64,000 nt of DNA, from positions 311,527,304 to 311,591,303 of the forward strand of contig NC_073693.1 of NCBI RefSeq assembly GCF_029784155.1. Reading direction: 5' to 3'. The stretch is from Uranotaenia lowii. Taxonomy: Eukaryota > Arthropoda > Insecta > Diptera > Culicidae. This document shows positions 60,134 to 64,000 of this stretch, one piece after another (within the stretch, counting starts at the first letter, position 1; every line of letters begins with the position of its first letter). The translations under genes and the position numbers were made by a program. The notes under the pieces were generated by a model. It did not search any database. It was not told the DNA's origin and was given only the letters and a program-made list of their open reading frames with translations.

Positions 60134-61870
60134 ATAATGGCACTTCCTCCTGATATGGGAATTTTTTTATTAAAAAAAAAACAATTCAATATTATTTTAA
60201 ATATCAATTTATGAGAAAAATATTGGAAAACAGTTGCAAGGTGGTACAAAACATGTACCCGTTCCAAAGAAAAATTCCGTTTTCATACAGTAGGGTAAGT
60301 GTGCCTAATTTCGCTATATTTTTTAGATTTGGTAAGAGTAAGCCAAGTCTTGAATTGTAAGACATGAAATTTTTAGGTAACGAAGTTCTAAATTCTTTAA
60401 GACACTCGGTTGAAGTTTGAAATAATCATTTTAAGCTTTAATTTTCGAAAACTAATGTGTTTTTTAAAGTGTGTCGATGTTCCTAATTTGGAACTAATTG
60501 CTCCTAATTGTTAACATATGTGTTCCAAATTATGGACATATAAAGAAAAAGTGTATCAGAGTATCCAATATTTGTTCGTAATTTTGCATATGATTATCGT
60601 TCTTATTAGTTTAGTTAGAAAATTCTTAAAATATACCTTTTTATCAAAAACTTTAAAATATTGTGTAGAATACTGCCAGAGAAAACATGCCTATGAATAT
60701 TCTACAACAAGTTCGTTAATGTAAGTTTTGAAGAAAGTAGTAGATGTGAAGCGTTTAAAAAATCAAACTTTTCATTTTTCAATTTGGACAGATTAAACTT
60801 TTTTTTTTCAAAAAAAAATGTTTCATCTACCATTTATCATATTTGAATAAATAAAAAGTTTTAAGTAATTGATACGTATAAGTGTAGTGAATTTTTGTTC
60901 ATTATATGTACTTAAAACAAGAATTTTAGAATTTTCTTCCCGGTTATAAAAACTCATCTTTTCGTGGCAGCGAACGTTTTAAATCTGATATTTTAATTCC
61001 AAAGCCTTCTATGGCTATCAAGAATATTTTCCTCATGCTATCTATTTTATATCTCATTTTCACTCTATTTTCATTCACTATCGATTTCAGTAAACGCCGT
61101 GATTATTCCTTGCCATCTCATAATCATAATTTTCATTTCAAATACTTTCATTGTTCTAAATTTTGTGACTATCATCGCCATTTAAATACATGAGACAAAT
61201 TAAGATTTGTCTGGTTTTTAGCAGACTCCAAGAAGTTTTCCTGTTGTTCTTCAATTATTAAAAGACCAATAATATAAATATGCTCTGCTTCGAGCAGTTT
61301 TCAGTTGAAATATGTGTTTAAAAATTCTAAATACACGTGAGGAGGCATCTGTTCTCTATGCATTGAAGTTATTTTTATGAAAAAATCTCCTGCAATTTTC
61401 GAGAAAACGATATTAGCATTGTATTGTTAAAGTAAAACACAAATGGTTCAATGATTCATATTAGTTCTTTTGAATTTTTGAGCAACGATTTTCTTTGAAC
61501 TAATGTATGCTCATGCCCATCAAGTCATGAATATGGATATTTTTTTTCTTTTAGAATAGAAACATGGTTTTTATCAAAAGCTTACTTGAATTCAAGTATA
61601 GCCATGGTTTCTCTAAGCTGTAAAGCTTCATGTCTATTTCCAGACCTTCCAGTTTTTTAAAGAGCGCTCTGTAAAATCTTTCAAAAATATCTATATATAA
61701 GATAGGAAGATATAATATATCTTCCATTCTTCAAACTGTGTTGTTTAAGAAACATGCAAAGAATCCCGTTCAATGTGGACATATTTTGAAACAAACCGGT
61801 ATTTACTTCAAAATGTTAGGACTTAGAAAACTAAATTTTTTGTATAATAACTGTTTAACATTATCCTTTT
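60134..61870. other. AT-rich intergenic sequence; possible end of another repeat near 60290
   Basis: 'gtagggtaagtgtgcctaat' at about 60292 and nearby 'cctaatttgg' words at about 60480 resemble the ends of common mosquito non-autonomous repeats. I could not find a matching inverted terminus, so this is only a hint. The remainder shows no gene. Confidence 0.4.
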
Positions 61871-61883
61871 TTTCGAAGTTGTA

Positions 61884-62010
61884 CGTCTCGGTAGTCGAGT
61901 GGTTAGCGTGATGGCCCACCGATGGCATGGGTTCGATTCCCATCTCGGTACTGGATGTCATTTTTGCAGTCTGTAAAGCCTAAATCGGCTAAGACGGTGT
62001 ATGTCTTAAA
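61884..62010 (+). mobile_element. tRNA-derived SINE (or degenerate tRNA gene)
   Basis: A pol III A box, TAGTCGAGTGG (61892-61902), and B box, GGTTCGATTCC (61930-61940), are spaced as in tRNA genes. The T arm is perfect (ATGGG, TTCGATT, CCCAT). The acceptor halves (gtctcgg and ctcggta) do not pair, so this is not a functional tRNA. Downstream comes a 3' part with two small hairpins (agcc...ggct and aagac...gtctt) ending in an A run near 62000-62010. A tRNA-like head, unrelated body and A-rich tail is the standard SINE layout. The right boundary is approximate and no target duplication was defined. Confidence 0.75.
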
Positions 62011-62480
62011 AAAAAAGTCGAAAATGGCCAGGCAATGTTTAACATAACAGACGCGTTTTAAGACCTTTATTTGCCTTTTTAAATAAATTTTTGCCACTAT
62101 TTAAAAACAAAAAATTGGTTTGAATGTACAAATAATTTGAAAAAAAATTATACAAACACACAATGTCACTAAAACCCCTGATATCAAAACCGCACACACA
62201 AGTTTACAAGTGTTGTAAAAATGTCATAAAAATGTTATGAAAATTCCATAAAAATGTTACAAAAATGTAAAAAAAAAGTGAAGAACATATGCAAGAAAAA
62301 TATTATCAGGAGATTGAAAAAAGGATTCTTTAGAGAAAATGTGAAATTTGAACAATCTTAAGATGTGGTGCTCCAAACTCAAAGATACCTAAAATGCAAC
62401 AATGCAATTTTCAGTTGATTCATTCCATTTCCGCATGTACTGCAAATTTTTAACATCTTTGAAACGCCTCTTCAGATGAA
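62011..62480. other. AT-rich intergenic sequence, nothing identified
   Basis: Contains a run of related words (atgtcataaaaatgttatga, then ttacaaaaatg) around 62220-62270, similar in flavour to 50700-50720. No gene. Confidence 0.5.
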
Positions 62481-63660
62481 TTGCTACTGTTGTTGTTCGA
62501 GATGGCTGCTCGAAAAAAATGATACGAAAAATTTGAGTGCATCGTAAACTGAAATTACCTTCCGTCGAGTTTTTCCACCCTCATGGCTTCCAGAAAAAAA
62601 AAACCCCCGTCAAAAGGTGCGTTGTTTGGATTGATTTTATCGCCCCCAACCTTATCGCTCAGGTTTCCGAAGAAGATCCAACACAGACGATGCGGAAAAA
62701 AAGTGCCATGAAAATGATGCTCTTGTATGAGATTGTAAAAAAAAGAGGCACAACATCAACAACAAATCACACTCGAGCAGGAATTCCAGCCGGGTAATTC
62801 CGATACATGCCACAGGGCCACCGAGACAGTTCCGGGGCTCCATTGAAGCGTCCTCCTCGAGTAGGTATGGAGTCGGTGCGTTATGATAATGAAATGTGCA
62901 TACAAACGGTAATCTGAGACCCGGCAGCATCCAATATGGATGCCTTCTGGGAGGAATAAAAAATGGCGTTGATGATTTTTGCGCGATTTTTATCCCTCCC
63001 TGGCATTTCGCGGGTCTCTTCTGGGTGAACCGCACACGACTTTTCTGCGACTGCCATGTGCAATCGGGGATGATGGAGCGAAATGTTGTGTTCTTTTTTG
63101 AATATTTTAATATGCTGTTGGAGCTTTAAAATCTGTCAAATTTCATTCATATGTGACAGAATAATTTGTAAATGAAGATAATTAAAAATTCTCAATGAAG
63201 TTCTAGGATTTGGTTTGTATTCCAACTTAATGTATAAAGAAGTTGCTTCTTGCTGACCACTATTGGTCACATGACCATTTTACTCACTTGTGGGTGTGCA
63301 TTTTACCCCACCTTACCAACCTACACACGTGTGGTGTCGGTCGAGTGAGGCCTGTTTGTGCGAAATATTTTATAGCGCTTAACGCGACGACCGAACGGGA
63401 CAGGATAACTTTCTCTTTCATATTTTGTCGATGATTTTTTTTGCTCTTCTCATCATTCTCCACATTCTGGCAAACCAAACTGGGCTTATGTAACCTGTGG
63501 AATATTTATGCCAACAGGTTATGGCGCGGGTGATAAAATGTTTCTTTGTTTATCTGCCGAGGGACAGCGTTTTGCACCTACCGTGGTGGCCCAGTTAAAT
63601 TCCTGTTTGGTGGCATAACAGTCTCCGACAACGGGAACAAAGATTACAAGAAATTTTTTT
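62481..63660. other. GC-raised non-coding block, possible cis-regulatory sequence
   Basis: Composition rises well above the flanks (for example 62780-63070 and 63290-63400), with fewer homopolymers. It contains a self-complementary ACACGTGT (E-box core, near 63325) and several GCGC words. The open frames in it (62537-62797, 62652-63035, 62896-63129 and others) are short, overlap on both strands and have no known domains. It could be an enhancer, a UTR or an unrecognised repeat. There is no decisive evidence. Confidence 0.3.
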
Positions 63661-64000
63661 TTTATGAATGACTAATATGCTTCCAAAGGAACAATTTTCA
63701 AAAATTAGACATTTATCTTTAACAGAGTTTATCATTAAAAAAACCTTACTTTAGAAGTGTGATCTGAATCTAAATTTGAAAGTTCACATTAAAAAAAAAA
63801 TTTGAATTCTGTCAGGGGTTTCATCCATAATTACAAAGTTATCATAAATATCACTCTATTGTAATGCCCATGGATTCTATCGTAAAAGATTTCCATATAA
63901 ATTAAATGAATAATATTTGTTTGATTTACTATTTTACAATTGAAAAAATTACAGGAATGCATTTAGAAGTCCTTCTTAAACATAACTGTACACTAATGAA
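63661..64000. other. AT-rich intergenic sequence, nothing identified
   Basis: Short A and T runs only; no terminal repeats or reading frame to the window edge. Confidence 0.55.

Noticed and set aside
61884..61958. Functional tRNA gene
   Set aside because: The A and B boxes and T arm are good, but the acceptor halves do not pair and a SINE-like body with A run follows.

Overview
The window looks like repeat-dominated, probably pericentromeric or otherwise heterochromatic, DNA from an insect, most likely a mosquito or a related fly. The basis is AT-rich background sequence, Tx1/L1-clade, RTE and Ty1/copia retroelements, many TA- or TTA-flanked MITEs, a tRNA-derived SINE, and no recognisable host gene. 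The organism call rests on family recognition and was not checked by a search. Four runs of exactly 500 N (3315-3814, 21559-22058, 41481-41980, 47815-48314) are placeholder scaffold gaps, so order, orientation and distance across them are not proven.

Layout. 1-3314: a Tx1/L1-clade non-LTR retrotransposon on the minus strand, with an intact CCHC ORF1 and an ORF2 broken by one nonsense codon. 3815-18070: array 1 of a 68-bp satellite (about 209 monomers). 18067-24717: a 6.6-kb non-satellite island with a 206-bp GT run, a PIF/Harbinger-type MITE (20198-20762) and a TA-flanked MITE (22217-23185). 24718-41480: array 2 of the same satellite in the same orientation (about 246 monomers). 41981-47814: array 3, the same monomer on the opposite strand (about 86 monomers). 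The satellite makes up about 36.9 kb, or 58% of the window. Each array has its own higher-order repeat structure: multimers of 24-25, 24 (plus 20 bp) and 29, and 35 monomers respectively.

48315-64000 is ordinary AT-rich intergenic DNA packed with mobile elements: a decayed Ty1/copia element (51448-53482), a three-level nest (a TA-flanked element 54370-58507, hit by a 5'-truncated RTE retrotransposon 54752-57961 with target duplication, itself hit by a MITE 55190-56041), two further TA-flanked MITEs (58915-59358 and 59418-60131), a SINE (61884-62010) and a GC-raised non-coding block (about 62480-63660).

The clearest unusual signals are the array-specific, multi-level higher-order structure of the 68-bp satellite, a hairpin-capable dyad kept by most of its sequence classes, the nested insertion whose RTE reading frame is otherwise open, and a MITE loaded with CATAAGA/TCTTATG palindromes that contains a possible two-exon 52-codon reading frame.
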